Assembly (NCBI GenBank): GCA_032353305.1
Contig: JAUCNG010167759.1
Location: forward strand, 1 to 13,125
From: Cephalothrix spiralis
Taxonomy: Eukaryota; Nemertea; Palaeonemertea; Archinemertea; Cephalotrichidae
DNA length: 13,125 bases
Direction: 5' to 3'
Below the pieces are notes generated by a model. That model was given only the letters and a program-made list of their open reading frames with translations, was not told the origin of the DNA and ran no database searches. Made by a program: the position numbers and the translations under genes. How positions within the stretch are numbered: position 1 is the stretch's first letter; every line of letters begins with the position of its first letter. This document shows, one piece after another, positions 1-8,226 of the stretch.

Positions 1-210
1 CTGCAAAATTTCAAGTTTATACCTATTGTGGTTACTGAGGTAGAACCATTTTAAGATTTTTACAAAACGCCACCTATAGGCGAAGATAGGAGTAATTTCA
101 AAAATCGAACCCTTTTCCGGCAAACAAATCACCTATATCTATCATTCAGTACAATTTTTGTACAAATCCATCCAGTAGATCCTGAGATCTCAAAGTTCAG
201 AACGACAAGA
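1..210. other. AT-rich non-coding stretch, probably old repeat
   Basis: No open frame, RNA gene or terminal repeat can be supported here. The stretch has the look of a dispersed repeat rather than unique DNA, because it runs without a break into the tandem duplication and tRNA-like promoter that follow. That is an impression, since no second copy lies in this window. It could be the 3' body of a long minus-strand retroposon whose head is near 333-400. Confidence 0.25.
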
Positions 211-213
211 ATA

Positions 214-303
214 ATAATCTTGGTAAAAACAATAAGTTTTACACTTCGTGAAAACTAAATAATCATTGTAAAAACAATAAGTTTTACACTTCGTGAAAAC
301 TTA
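214..303. repeat. 45-bp tandem duplication, two copies
   Basis: Unit 1 occupies 214-258 and unit 2 259-303. A 34-base core is identical between them (223-256 and 268-301). Each core holds the inverted pair GTAAAA and TTTTAC around an 8-base spacer, so each unit could form a small hairpin. The near-identity suggests the duplication is younger than the surrounding sequence. It lies directly beyond a tRNA-like box B (333-343, minus strand), where the 3' tail of a SINE would be. Confidence 0.85.
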
Positions 304-304
304 A

Positions 305-400
305 TAAATGTTCTTTTACAGTTGGACGAGGCGGGATTCGACCTATACACTATAGTATGGCACATGGTATCGGCTCGTAAAGCCATTGGAAGAGTTTAAA
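305..400 (-). mobile_element. Degenerate tRNA-like SINE head (tentative)
   Basis: On the minus strand, 333-343 reads GGTCGAATCCC, close to the RNA polymerase III box B consensus GGTTCGANTCC. A weak box A candidate, TGGCTTTACGAG, lies about 35 bases upstream on that strand, near 380. No cloverleaf can be drawn, so this is not a working tRNA. It would be the head of an old SINE whose tail runs left into the 45-bp tandem repeats. The box B alone could be chance. Confidence 0.3.
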
Positions 401-718
401 ATCATGGGTTCATGGGTATTGTAGTCATCTGGGTCGCGGGACCAAATGTCACAATTGCATGAACCGCTCAGATAGTTCAAAACTGGCTCAAAAACAATAA
501 CAACATGACAACTAACTAACTCGTTTACAATACTCAATTTACCATTAAAAAAAATATTACCTGATGATTTACATGACACAGTGAACATGCCTGGCCATGC
601 TCGATCAGCTCTAAACAAGATGGCGGATAACTGAACTCGTTCCTAGGTTCTTTTAGGTTAACATAATTTCTGAATATGTGATTATAGACGTCATGACTAT
701 ATATTGGGAACATATTTT
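401..718. other. Non-coding stretch, no gene recognised
   Basis: A minus-strand open frame of about 90 codons spans part of this stretch. It shows no recognisable domain, signal peptide or credible splice sites, and it overlaps a tRNA-like promoter. I see no other structure. Confidence 0.4.
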
Positions 719-1026
719 CTTCTTCTATATAGGCTAAAATAGACACTTAATGGTCCGCTTGCTGAGCATTTACCCTTTATAGGCCTGTAGACTTACCCCG
801 CAATATCTAATCTATTTTCTATTTACCAATTAGCTGTGGAATTTACCCCGAAGGGAGGGACAGTGTCCAACTCAACGTATTCAACCTGACCGAGCCACCC
901 AGGAAGCTATGCGTTGAGGAACTTGCTTAAGGTTCTACCCGATGGAAAGTGGTGTCGAGCCGGGTCTCGAACCCGGGACCTCCGGATTCAAAGACCGACG
1001 TTCTACCACTTAACCACCGAGCCACC
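719..1026 (-). mobile_element. tRNA-derived SINE, full-length copy (SINE 1)
   Basis: Read on the minus strand, the element starts with a tRNA-like head at about 957-1026. Box A is TGGTTAAGTGG (1006-1016) and box B is GGTTCGAGACC (963-973), and CCGGG/CCCGG arms flank box B. These are internal RNA polymerase III promoter elements, as known for tRNA-derived SINEs. The body (about 790-956) follows, then a 3' tail at 738-785 that closely matches the tail of the copy at 6802-7116, ending TATATAGAAGAAG. The head is roughly 94% identical by eye to the copy at 7511-7755, with six or so differences across 88 bases. Length is about 308 bp. I could not find a convincing target-site duplication. The element would be mobilised by a LINE reverse transcriptase encoded elsewhere. 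Confidence 0.85.
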
Positions 1027-1578
1027 TGAGCTTACCGGGCAGAATAGTATTTCCTTAACACAGCATGAAGAGGAGACTTCAATATTTTGATTCTTTCCCT
1101 CCAGGCTCTTTCATATTCATGGACCATCCAAACAGGACCAAACCCCAATAAAACGACTGGAACTGCTTTCAGAAAACATGAAACTTACAAATAAATCTTT
1201 CAAACGACACTGTGTTTCTGGAACTGAATACGAGAGGTATAAACATCATCCCGTTCAGGGTACCTAAATCTCTTCCATTACCAAGCTTATACGATGGGTT
1301 TTCTTGTCTAATGTGATCAATACCTTTAACAACCTGAATCGTCCGAATTAAAGCAAATGTAAAATAAAGGCACTGACAGGTTTAAAGAAGGTCCTTTTTA
1401 AATCAATCTCCTTTTTTCTAATCCAATATGATTGATTAACACCATTAAGCAAAGTCAGGCAACGTTAATGCTGTTTCAAGGCTTTAAGACAGTTTTTCAA
1501 TAAAAATCATGAAGACTACAGTTATTATATAGATTTTAACACATTAACCGGAGTTGACTTGAGAATAAGAAACAAGGC
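1027..1578. other. Non-coding stretch, nothing recognised
   Basis: AT-rich sequence with stop codons in every frame. No repeat pairs, RNA genes or convincing splice-bounded open frames were seen. Confidence 0.45.
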
Positions 1579-1712
1579 AGTAGCCATTTGGGGTAGTTCA
1601 CTCGCCTCGCAGACCACTACAGAGTAGAGGTACGATACGTATTTCTGGGGATAATTACCCCCTCATATGACCCCCTGATGAACTCACATACACCTAATTC
1701 TATAGAGGTCCT
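1579..1712 (+). mobile_element. Degenerate tRNA-like SINE (tentative)
   Basis: A near box A, TAGCCATTTGG (1581-1591), is followed 46 bases on by GGTACGATAC (1629-1638), a degenerate box B. Between them is the phrase CACTCGCCTCGCA, which resembles the D-arm to anticodon part of many tRNA-derived SINEs. The stretch ends near ATTCTATAGAGG, loosely like the CTATAGAAGAAG tail of the other SINEs here. No cloverleaf folds. It is probably an old, diverged copy; chance resemblance is possible. Confidence 0.35.
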
Positions 1713-1847
1713 ACCCTCATCATGTCCAACTTACGTTTCAATTTTATAGTGAATCGATTAAGAATTACGTCAATGAGAAGAATAGTCCAAAGAATTGCGA
1801 AAAGGTGGCTTGTGTGTTGGAAGCACCACTAATAATAAAAAGGAGAC

Positions 1848-1920
1848 TATGTTCTCTTTAGTTATCACTAGCAGCGATATGGTCAATTCATAATGAAGTC
1901 ACAATACGATGACGTCATCT
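1848..1920 (+). repeat. Dispersed repeat, copy A
   Basis: This stretch aligns to the reverse complement of 9877-9955. Shared blocks in the same order are AAAAAGG, a region rich in TCTCT, ATCACTA(G or C)CAGCGATAT, and GAAGTCACAATA or AGTCACAATA followed by GTCAT. The copies differ by indels of roughly 6-12 bases. Copy A ends in the 12-base palindrome GATGACGTCATC (1908-1919). Two copies in opposite orientation about 8 kb apart point to a transposon remnant of unknown type. Confidence 0.6.
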
Positions 1921-1936
1921 GGCTGTTTTCCATAAT

Positions 1937-1954
1937 ATAGGGACACCCTGTATA
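1937..1954. repeat. Possible mariner-like terminal motif
   Basis: The sequence contains GGGACACCCTGTATA, whose reverse complement TATACAGGGTGTCCC looks like the outer end of Tc1/mariner-type inverted repeats, which begin at a TA target. No partner end was found nearby, so this may be a relic or chance. A related motif occurs at 5738-5760. Confidence 0.25.
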
Positions 1955-2368
1955 ACCCTCATTAATCTCTTCATTCCCAATAACCTGTCAAAAAACCCAC
2001 CTAAAATGCAAAATGTTTAAACAATATTGTCGCGACAAACATAAAAGTTGCAAAGAAGATGTCTGTCTCGTATACAATCAATTAATCAGGATAGGCTATT
2101 ATAAAGGATATATATCTAATTGCATCATTTTTCATATGTGTTTTGGCAGACATCACGATGTATCGGTCAAAGGTTTAACATCCATCACATTATCATAATT
2201 ATATCACCAAAGTCACAAATCTGTATTTAGCAATTGCCAGGGAGGCAAAATGGACTATAGAAATAATTATCTAGTCACATTGTACATCAATATAAAGCTA
2301 TAACACATAAAAAAGACTAATGCTTGATTTGAGATCAGCTAACCATAATTCATTGCGTTATAACATCA

Positions 2369-2375
2369 AATAAAT
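2369..2375. repeat. Target-site duplication AATAAAT, left copy
   Basis: AATAAAT directly precedes the CAG that opens the 1.08-kb element and is repeated exactly at 3455-3461, just after the closing CTG. Seven bases of A and T in AT-rich DNA are not strong evidence alone. Their exact placement at both ends of the inverted repeat makes them credible. Confidence 0.6.
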
Positions 2376-2444
2376 CAGAGGGGGGGCCGGGGGGTTGTAC
2401 TCAAACTTAAGGCACCGACTCGGTCGGGTGTTTTCAAGGATAGA

Positions 2445-2760
2445 AAAAAGTTATGAGTACTCAAATTTGGTTGGTGTCCAGCAAAAAATACTCGAATTTA
2501 TTGAAAAAAATTATAGCGCACTAAAATAATAATTTTGAAAAAAAATCCAACCCGCTAAATATTTATATTTTTCCCAACACGCTTTAATTTTTTCTTAAAT
2601 TTCCAGCGCGCTAAATTTTTGGCAATATTTGGTGGGTGGCCAGCTAAAACAACCCACAAAAATTTTAGTACATTTAGATGTTTTTGTCCAGCAAAAAAAT
2701 TGAGTACATAGTAAATTTTAATGGGTGTCCGGCAAAAATTCCAAAAAAAATGAGTACGTA
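2445..2760. repeat. Degenerate subterminal repeats within the element
   Basis: The phrases TGTCCAGCAAAAA (about 2475), TTGTCCAGCAAAAAA (about 2684) and GTGTCCGGCAAAAA (about 2726) recur, each near a GAGTAC-type motif. GCGCTAAA and CGCTAAAT variants recur between them. Subterminal motif arrays commonly serve as transposase binding sites. That role is inferred from the family pattern, not shown here. Confidence 0.5.
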
Positions 2761-2823
2761 GGCCTACTATAATTTAAGGGGTGGTCACGGGGGTCTACCT
2801 TGACTACGGTATATGCATGTAAA

Positions 2824-2873
2824 GATTTCTGAAGCGCGCGCGCGCGGTACGTAGTCAGAGGGCTTCAGAAATC
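2824..2873. other. 12-bp perfect hairpin with alternating GC in the loop
   Basis: GATTTCTGAAGC (2824-2835) pairs exactly with GCTTCAGAAATC (2862-2873). The loop side starts with an uninterrupted run of alternating G and C (2834-2846), a sequence type that favours left-handed DNA. It sits near the middle of the 1.08-kb element, between the subterminal repeats and the inner inverted repeat. Confidence 0.75.
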
Positions 2874-3454
2874 AACCCTTCTTTTAATAAGGTAAGGGGG
2901 GTCATTGAAAAAATTGCCATACACATAGGTCGAAAATTGGCAAAATTTGGTTGAGGTACCCCCAAAATGACATAGACAAAATTTGAAAATGGTCTTTTTT
3001 GACCCCACCCACTCCTTTTTTGCCAATATTTTCCACTGTGCCAATTTTTTCCATCAACTTTTTGACCACCTGCCCCACTATTCTTTGAACGCGGTTGCAT
3101 TTTTTCTGCGCCCCAGATTTTTTCGAACAAACTTTTTCCACAACACACCAATTTTTTCCTAAATATTTTGACCACCCGCTCAATTTTTGCCATTTTGCTC
3201 TATTTGCTACTAAATTTTATATTAAAGGGTGCTTTAAGCTTTAAGTAATAACAATGGTCAAAAAACATGATTAAAAGCCTAAAAATGGTAAAAAAAACTT
3301 ATGAGGAAAAAATTGTTTTTTGACCCAAAAAGGTACTCACCCACCCCAGCGTATATGTATGCCAATTTTTTCCATGACCCCTCCCCTGGGGTGGTGGGGT
3401 ATTTTTAAAATTTTTGAAAACGTAGGTGTCTGAAGTTTGAGTACAACCCCCCTG

Positions 3455-3461
3455 AATAAAT
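3455..3461. repeat. Target-site duplication AATAAAT, right copy
   Basis: Exact repeat of 2369-2375 on the other side of the 1.08-kb element. Confidence 0.6.
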
Positions 3462-4057
3462 GGTAAGCATGATCGTACTACAATATAAATTGTTGTAAAC
3501 GAGTTATTGTTTGACAAAAGAACAAATGATATGACTGCATCGAATCAGGGAGGCAAGGAGAAAGGATAAGTCCGTATCCCTGATGTATTCATATTGATCA
3601 GGTATAACTATAAATCAATTACATTGTATACAATGTACTTTTCCAAATGAATAAGTTCAATGAAAATAGATTTAATCAATGGTGTGATGAAAATTAGCTG
3701 ATTTAAACATAATAATATGCAACTTAGCACGTTAAAATCGATACTAATCGATAATGGGGTAAAAGTCTACTTGGCCTCGAAAAGGGAGGGCCTGATTAGA
3801 GATTAGTCATTATTTTAAGGCCACCTAAGTCATGCTTAAGGTCAAGTCAGGATATTTTGCACAAAAAAGTTCATTGTAAAGTGAGGACTTATTACCAAAA
3901 TAATTGAAACAAGATATTTTTATTTTCAATAAAATTCAGGTTTTCTAAAAAATTAATCATTAGTCCATAGATTTAGAGAGAGGTGCAGGATTTACTATCT
4001 TAGATCGAGGCAATAAATAAATAATTATTTAAAGAAAAAAGAAAAATGATTTCCGAT
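3462..4057. other. Non-coding stretch, nothing recognised
   Basis: AT-rich sequence with stops in every frame and no inverted repeats or RNA-like structure that I could support. Confidence 0.45.
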
Positions 4058-4110
4058 TTGATGGGGATCGAACACCCGAACTTCAGATGTACAGACTGAG
4101 CTATTCAATG
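4058..4110 (-). mobile_element. Truncated tRNA-like SINE head
   Basis: On the minus strand the sequence reads TAGCTCAGTCT (box A, 4093-4103), then ATCTGAAGTTCGG, then GTGTTCGATCC (box B, 4065-4075). Compared with a lysine-type tRNA or its SINE derivatives, about 15 bases covering the end of the D arm and the 5' half of the anticodon arm are missing. It therefore cannot be a working tRNA. The body and tail beyond box B are not recognisable. Confidence 0.55.
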
Positions 4111-5737
4111 CACTACGGTTTTGTGTTTGAATGACAAACGATTGAATACGGAATTCCATTCCGTCTTGATTTTAATTATCTTTTATTATAAAACGACAAC
4201 TTAGCCCTATTTTAACCGATCGTCTAATCATAGACCAATCACTGTTGAACGATAAACTCATATAAAAACAAGAGCTATTACGAATTTTGTGACTTTTAAA
4301 ACTTATATTTTGAAATTATCTAATTTGTTATTTTAACTGAAAGTTTTGAGATTTTTGACTTTTTTGTAAGCCGAAAACTACTTTGCCATCCATTGGGATA
4401 AGGCATAAACCCTTACCAGAGGTCCTATTGACTTGGCCTGGGGACGCCCGGCCCCAGTGTACATTATAGTGCGAAGTGTAATTATAAAGAATATAAAGGC
4501 TAAAACATTTCGCAATTGAAAACGAACTGCTTCAAATGATGATGATGGGTCATCATTATAGAGATTTATTGATATACAAATTTCATTTACCTCGATACTA
4601 TGCAATTAAAGAACGCACTGGCCTTGGTTGCAAGATGATAATTCAACAATCTTTAAAGTTCATTTATTTCAAAGGGATCTACAGATCTTTCTTTTTGGCA
4701 ATTTAACTAATTTCGAGATGTCCCTTGTCCAAATATCTAGATATATCTTATAAAGTTCGCTGAATCTGAAAATTGATCCTAAACTTGGTTAATTCCGGAG
4801 AATCACTGGTATCACTTGGACCAGATAATCAATAGAGCTGAGAAATGAGCATGAATTGATCACAGTGGTCAAACTAATCAATGGAGATTCAATTTCTTAT
4901 CACACTATGACAAGAAAAGAAATAGCTATATCACCCGATACCAATTGTTTACATAGAAATATATATTTTTTATAACTTATAGATACATCTCGAGTTCAAG
5001 GATAATTTCCGGTGTATTAAGTTTTTTCTTATACAAGAAACAGCGAGAGAAACGTTACATAAATGTATTTTACTCATGTGACGAATCTGTAGTGAGAATA
5101 CCTTGTTATCACGTATCTAACATGCGTGTGGCACTACCCAGAAATACACAAATCATTTTATTCCACTGGTGATTTTATGCATTCTTCATGAATATTTATG
5201 CAAATTAAGGGTTTTCTCTTATACCGAACTTCGAATTAATACGCCAAGATTTCAATCTGACAAGGATATCGCACCACCTCGCCAAAAAGTATGGAGCCCG
5301 GAAAGATCATCATTATTTTTCGATCACTAAAGAAATAAAAAAATCCCCCAAATCCGATAATCACAGCCTCGTCCCTAGTGATTTTTACAAAGTGGCAATT
5401 TTGAGCGATTTCCCCGAAACTAACTCTTACCCGGCAGCAATAAGTCGATGTTATGCACCAGGCAGCTGCACCAGGAAAAATAATTGTCATGCTGTTGTTA
5501 TTGGCGAATAAAATGCCCCCTTTGAATATTTTTTGTCAGTTTTTTTCGAAATTTTCAAACATTTGAATAATTTGATTGCATAGACTTTTTCAAATGGCTC
5601 GCATTATGTGTTGCGTGTCGGTAATTCACTTTAAGTGGTATCCATAGAAAGGCAAATAGATGGTCTTAAATGGTGGCTACAAAATACTTTCCCTGAATTT
5701 CACGTTTTCGCACCATAAACCTAAAAGTTTGATTACC
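4111..5737. other. Long non-coding stretch, nothing firmly recognised
   Basis: No gene can be supported. A GC-rich hairpin, CTGGGG and CCCCAG (4438-4443 with 4452-4457), lies inside a minus-strand open frame of 75 codons. That frame meets a good donor-like G|GTAAGG (junction at 4416/4417) but has only a weak acceptor. A second minus-strand open frame of 84 codons (5236-5490) has no recognisable domain. Confidence 0.4.
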
Positions 5738-5760
5738 TTTTTTGGGACACACTGTATATT
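5738..5760. repeat. Possible mariner-like terminal motif
   Basis: Read on the minus strand this is TATACAGTGTGTCCCAAAAA, which has the form of a Tc1/mariner terminal inverted repeat starting at a TA target. I found no matching left end within this window, so the element is either truncated or the match is chance. It resembles the motif at 1937-1954. Confidence 0.3.
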
Positions 5761-6718
5761 TAAAACAAATTTGAACGGCCGCTACCATCGAGACATGCCC
5801 CAATATTAATGTTTCAACAGACCATCTAGCCTTATCTTCCTAGCGAATAACGTTACCTTTTCCATATTTTTTAATTTAAACGTTATTTTTTTTTAATTTT
5901 TACTTTTTCCATGAGTGGTCTATCTTTTATCTGGGTTTGATCCTGCCTTCAGGCGTTCATGGCTGGTAAAGGTTTTCAGCAAGCCAACAATGCAACGTGG
6001 CCAATTGTGTCACGCAAATCACTGCTGTTGCATTAACCGCGAATGAATAACAAACATTTTCTAAAGTTTCAAACCGTGTTTTTGTTAAATTCATTATATC
6101 TTTTTTATCACGAGCACAAAAAGAATAATGGCACCAGACCACGTATGATTACTACAAAAAGATAATTGACCAGTCACCCTGCCAATTTGACATTGTCAAA
6201 TTTATTGTAAATTTGTCGAGGCCATGACCTATAGTAAAAGGAATACAAATCAAAAGGAATGAATATCACTCTCATTGAATCATTCTCGAATGATGAGCTC
6301 TTATTTTGATATTCTAAAATAAGTAAATAAAGAAGCAATAATTGGGGCTGACGGAGATCAGGCATTCTCACTTGTTCGGGACACATATCCCCGTATACTT
6401 TGATGCTGTTAAATAAATTTATGAAGTATGATACAGTACCCTGGAAAACAAGGATGGGAGATCAAGGTGCCTACAGACTAATTAGAATCATTTCCCTGAC
6501 TTTTAATGACCATTTCTAAAAATTTCACGCCTTTCTTTAATAGCTATACGTGAGATGTAAAAAAGGTTAATATGGAGCATTCCAGCGTTAACATCGTCAG
6601 ATAATATCAGTTGTTTTGCGTGACACCCTGGTCCCTGGACCCTGCAAGATACTTGGAAAATTACGGATTAAGTCGAATTAACAACCTGTTAAATCTTTGA
6701 CATTTAGTAAAAACTTAG
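5761..6718. other. Non-coding stretch, nothing recognised
   Basis: AT-rich, with only short open frames (60-70 codons) that show no domain or credible splice boundaries. No repeats or RNA genes were supported. Confidence 0.45.
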
Positions 6719-6763
6719 TTTTTGACCAATCGTCTATTATTTTTTTGACCAAGCGTCTATCAT
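6719..6763. repeat. 22-23 bp tandem duplication
   Basis: Two adjacent units share TTTTTGACCAA(T or G)CGTCTAT, one at 6719-6740 and one at 6741-6763. They differ by two substitutions and one T. This is a simple local duplication with no obvious role. Confidence 0.75.
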
Positions 6764-6801
6764 TTGATAGAGCGATGGACATTGTATACCTAATCGCGGA
6801 G

Positions 6802-7116
6802 CCTTCTTCTATAGGGCGTCAGATGACGTCTCGAATAGACACAATGGTCTGCTTGCGGAGCATTTACCCTTATAAGCACATGAGAGTCGCCTCTGGCTCT
6901 TATCGAATAGATTGTGCATGATTGATACACAGCAAGCCGAGGCAATTTAATGTGTCGCAATTGCCTTTGATTCTGCATTTATGCAACCCAGTCTGGAGTA
7001 TTGGGTGACAGCCTGTATAGATCAGTTTGCGATAGGAGTGGATCAAACGGGTTCGAACACTCGACCATGAGATTATGAACATCATGCTCTACCTACTGAG
7101 CTACGGCCGCACCGGC
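6802..7116 (-). mobile_element. tRNA-Met-like SINE, full-length copy (SINE 4)
   Basis: On the minus strand the head has box A TAGCTCAGTAGG (7093-7104), an anticodon loop TTCATAA giving a CAT anticodon, and box B GTGTTCGAACC (7050-7060). The D arm and loop look like elongator tRNA-Met. The acceptor stem does not pair and the T stem is broken, so it is not a working tRNA. A body of about 170 bases follows, then a tail (6835-6876) matching the tail of SINE 1, and the end GTCATCTGACGCCCTATAG then AAGAAGG. Length is about 311-315 bp, almost the same as SINE 1, although head and body differ. No clear target-site duplication was found. Confidence 0.8.
7049..7111 (-). pseudogene. tRNA-Met(CAT)-like sequence, non-functional
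   Basis: This is the tRNA-like head of SINE 4, listed separately because automated tRNA finders may call it. D arm GCTC/GAGC pairs. The anticodon stem pairs except for one mismatch, and the loop carries CAT. In the T stem two of five pairs fail. The first seven bases, GCGGCCG, have no partner at the 3' side, so no acceptor stem forms. Confidence 0.65.
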
Positions 7117-7510
7117 TCTTTAGTAATCTTGAAGCCCCAAGAATGTATCAGCTTCAATTTTTTGACTGTATTTTCTGTTAATTAAATTAGGTTTTTTTGG
7201 AGATGTTTGTTACTTGACTTAGACAAATTATTATTTCCCTCGATGTCGTTTTCACTGTCAGTAACTAAGTAACTTCATCTTTGAAAAAGAGTAACTCAAC
7301 CAGAATTCCTTCACACTCTCTTGATTAAGTTCTATTCTGAACTTTCGGTTCATTAGATTCTTGGTGCTGGTATTTTTACGTCAGAACGAGCTTGAACTGC
7401 TTGTATGATCATTGATCACTTCTAGGTATATATGTCCTTTTGTAAATCAGTAAAATATATTCCTGTAATAAAATGTTGACAGCGTGGCTTAAAGAAATGG
7501 AGTAACCATT
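7117..7510. other. Non-coding stretch, nothing recognised
   Basis: AT-rich spacer between two SINEs. No gene, repeat or RNA structure was supported. Confidence 0.45.
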
Positions 7511-7755
7511 CCTTCATTTCTATAGGGGTCAGATGACTGGCTCAAGGAAGCTCATCCCGAAGCCGGGGTTCTTCCTTTCACTAGAAGAGAATATACGATG
7601 AGGCCCTAGAAATGGGATGAAGGAAGCTATGCGCTGAGGATTTGTGAGGAACTTGCTTAAGGTTCCACCCGATAGAAAGTGGTTTCGAGCCGGGTTTCGA
7701 ACCCGGGACCTCCGGATTCAAAGACCGACGTTCTACCACTTAACCACCCAGCCAT
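7511..7755 (-). mobile_element. tRNA-derived SINE, variant tail (SINE 2)
   Basis: On the minus strand box A is TGGTTAAGTGG (7736-7746) and box B GGTTCGAAACC (7693-7703). The head and first part of the body (about 7621-7755) are nearly identical to SINE 1, including the segment AAGCAAGTTCCTCA and GCATAGCTTCC. Beyond GCTTCC the sequence diverges completely. It then ends with GTCATCTGACCCCTATAG followed by AAATGAAGG, which matches the very end of SINE 4. This is therefore a member with the same head but a different middle section, and a shared terminal segment. Length is about 245 bp. Confidence 0.8.
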
Positions 7756-8226
7756 TCTAAAATAGAGTTGACGATCCAGATTGAGTTGGAAATCAACTTC
7801 AACTTATTGGGATAGGGCTCCTCCGTATCAGGGGACTGATATATTATAGGTTAATGGAAGTTGGGTCAGAACATTGACCACCAAAAGATCCATAAACCCG
7901 TGTACTGATGAAATGCTATAGCGCGTTGTGTGGATGGCCGAAACATTTTTGGCATTTTTTTTTACCTTAGCGTCAAATCCATTTAGGGGCCGAGCTATGA
8001 CCTTGGGCCCGGGGGTCGAGGTCAAAAAGTCTAAAGTCGCGGTTTCTTTTATTGGATAGCTTATGAAATACTGAGAAAACCTACCCAAGAACCGTTTTTC
8101 TCTTTAGTTAATATTTTCGACGCTAGAAGTCATTAAATGTCAAAATAAGTTTAAGCTAAAAGTCATTTCCAAGTGTTCTCCATCGCGCCGATGGCGTATT
8201 TTTCTAACAATGTTAACGTTTTTCAG
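7756..8226. other. Non-coding stretch
   Basis: A minus-strand open frame of 86 codons (7828-8088) has no domain I recognise and no supporting splice signals. The phrase GACCTTGGGCCCGGGGGTCG is locally GC-rich. At the right end, TCTAAC and then GTTTTTCAG form a plausible branch point and splice acceptor for the candidate exon that follows. Confidence 0.35.

Larger units (their letters stand above)
1713..2375. other. Non-coding stretch with one dispersed-repeat arm
   Basis: The only structure I can support is the repeat arm at 1848-1920 and the short motif GGGACACCCTGTATA just after it. A plus-strand open frame of about 60 codons (2013-2198) has no recognisable features and I take it as chance. 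Confidence 0.4.
2376..3454. mobile_element. 1.08-kb non-autonomous DNA transposon, fold-back type
   Basis: A perfect 20-bp inverted repeat lies near the ends: 2389-2408 begins GGGGGGTTGTACTC and 3433-3452 is its reverse complement. The outermost bases are CAG and CTG, and the left end carries an extra 11 bases rich in G. AATAAAT flanks both sides. A second, inner inverted repeat (2892-2928 against 3351-3386) shares GGGTCAT, GGAAAAAATTG and CATACA, and weaker complementarity continues inwards. The left half repeats phrases such as GTCCAGCAAAAA and GAGTAC, which look like degenerate subterminal repeats. Open frames inside reach only about 112 codons, are low in complexity and match no transposase I know, so the element must be moved in trans. 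CAG/CTG ends with a 7-8 bp duplication fit a hAT-like superfamily best, but this is not settled. Confidence 0.8.

Noticed and set aside
343-618. Minus-strand open frame of 91 codons.
   Set aside because: No domain, no leader, no credible splice sites, and it overlaps a tRNA-like promoter block.
719-1040. Target-site duplication for SINE 1 (GAAATACTATTC upstream against GAAAATATGTTC downstream on the minus strand).
   Set aside because: The similarity is only approximate and not placed at clear borders, so I do not claim it.
2403-2430. GGCACCGACTCGGTCGGGTG resembles the final hairpin of a Cas9 tracrRNA.
   Set aside because: The match covers only about 15 bases, with no repeat array, no anti-repeat and no cas genes. 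It lies inside a eukaryotic-type transposon and is a chance likeness.
2855-3193. Minus-strand open frame of 112 codons inside the 1.08-kb element.
   Set aside because: It is low in complexity, dominated by K, F and W from A/T-rich and TTTTT runs, has an alternative overlapping frame of similar length, and shows no transposase motif.
4378-4605. Minus-strand open frame with a good splice-donor-like G|GTAAGG and the phrase YTGAGRPQAKSIGPL.
   Set aside because: The donor is attractive and the patch is locally GC-rich, but the only nearby acceptor (TTTTAG at 4500) has a poor pyrimidine tract and the peptide is not recognised. A transcript spanning 4416/4417 would revive it.
5236-5490. Minus-strand open frame of 84 codons with FPG repeated at both ends (TIIFPGAAAW and MMIFPGSILF).
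   Set aside because: The two phrases are too short and dissimilar to be a protein repeat, and the DNA gives no further support for coding.
7049-7116. A possible genuine tRNA-Met gene.
   Set aside because: The acceptor stem cannot pair and two T-stem pairs fail. It continues into a SINE body and tail shared with other copies.
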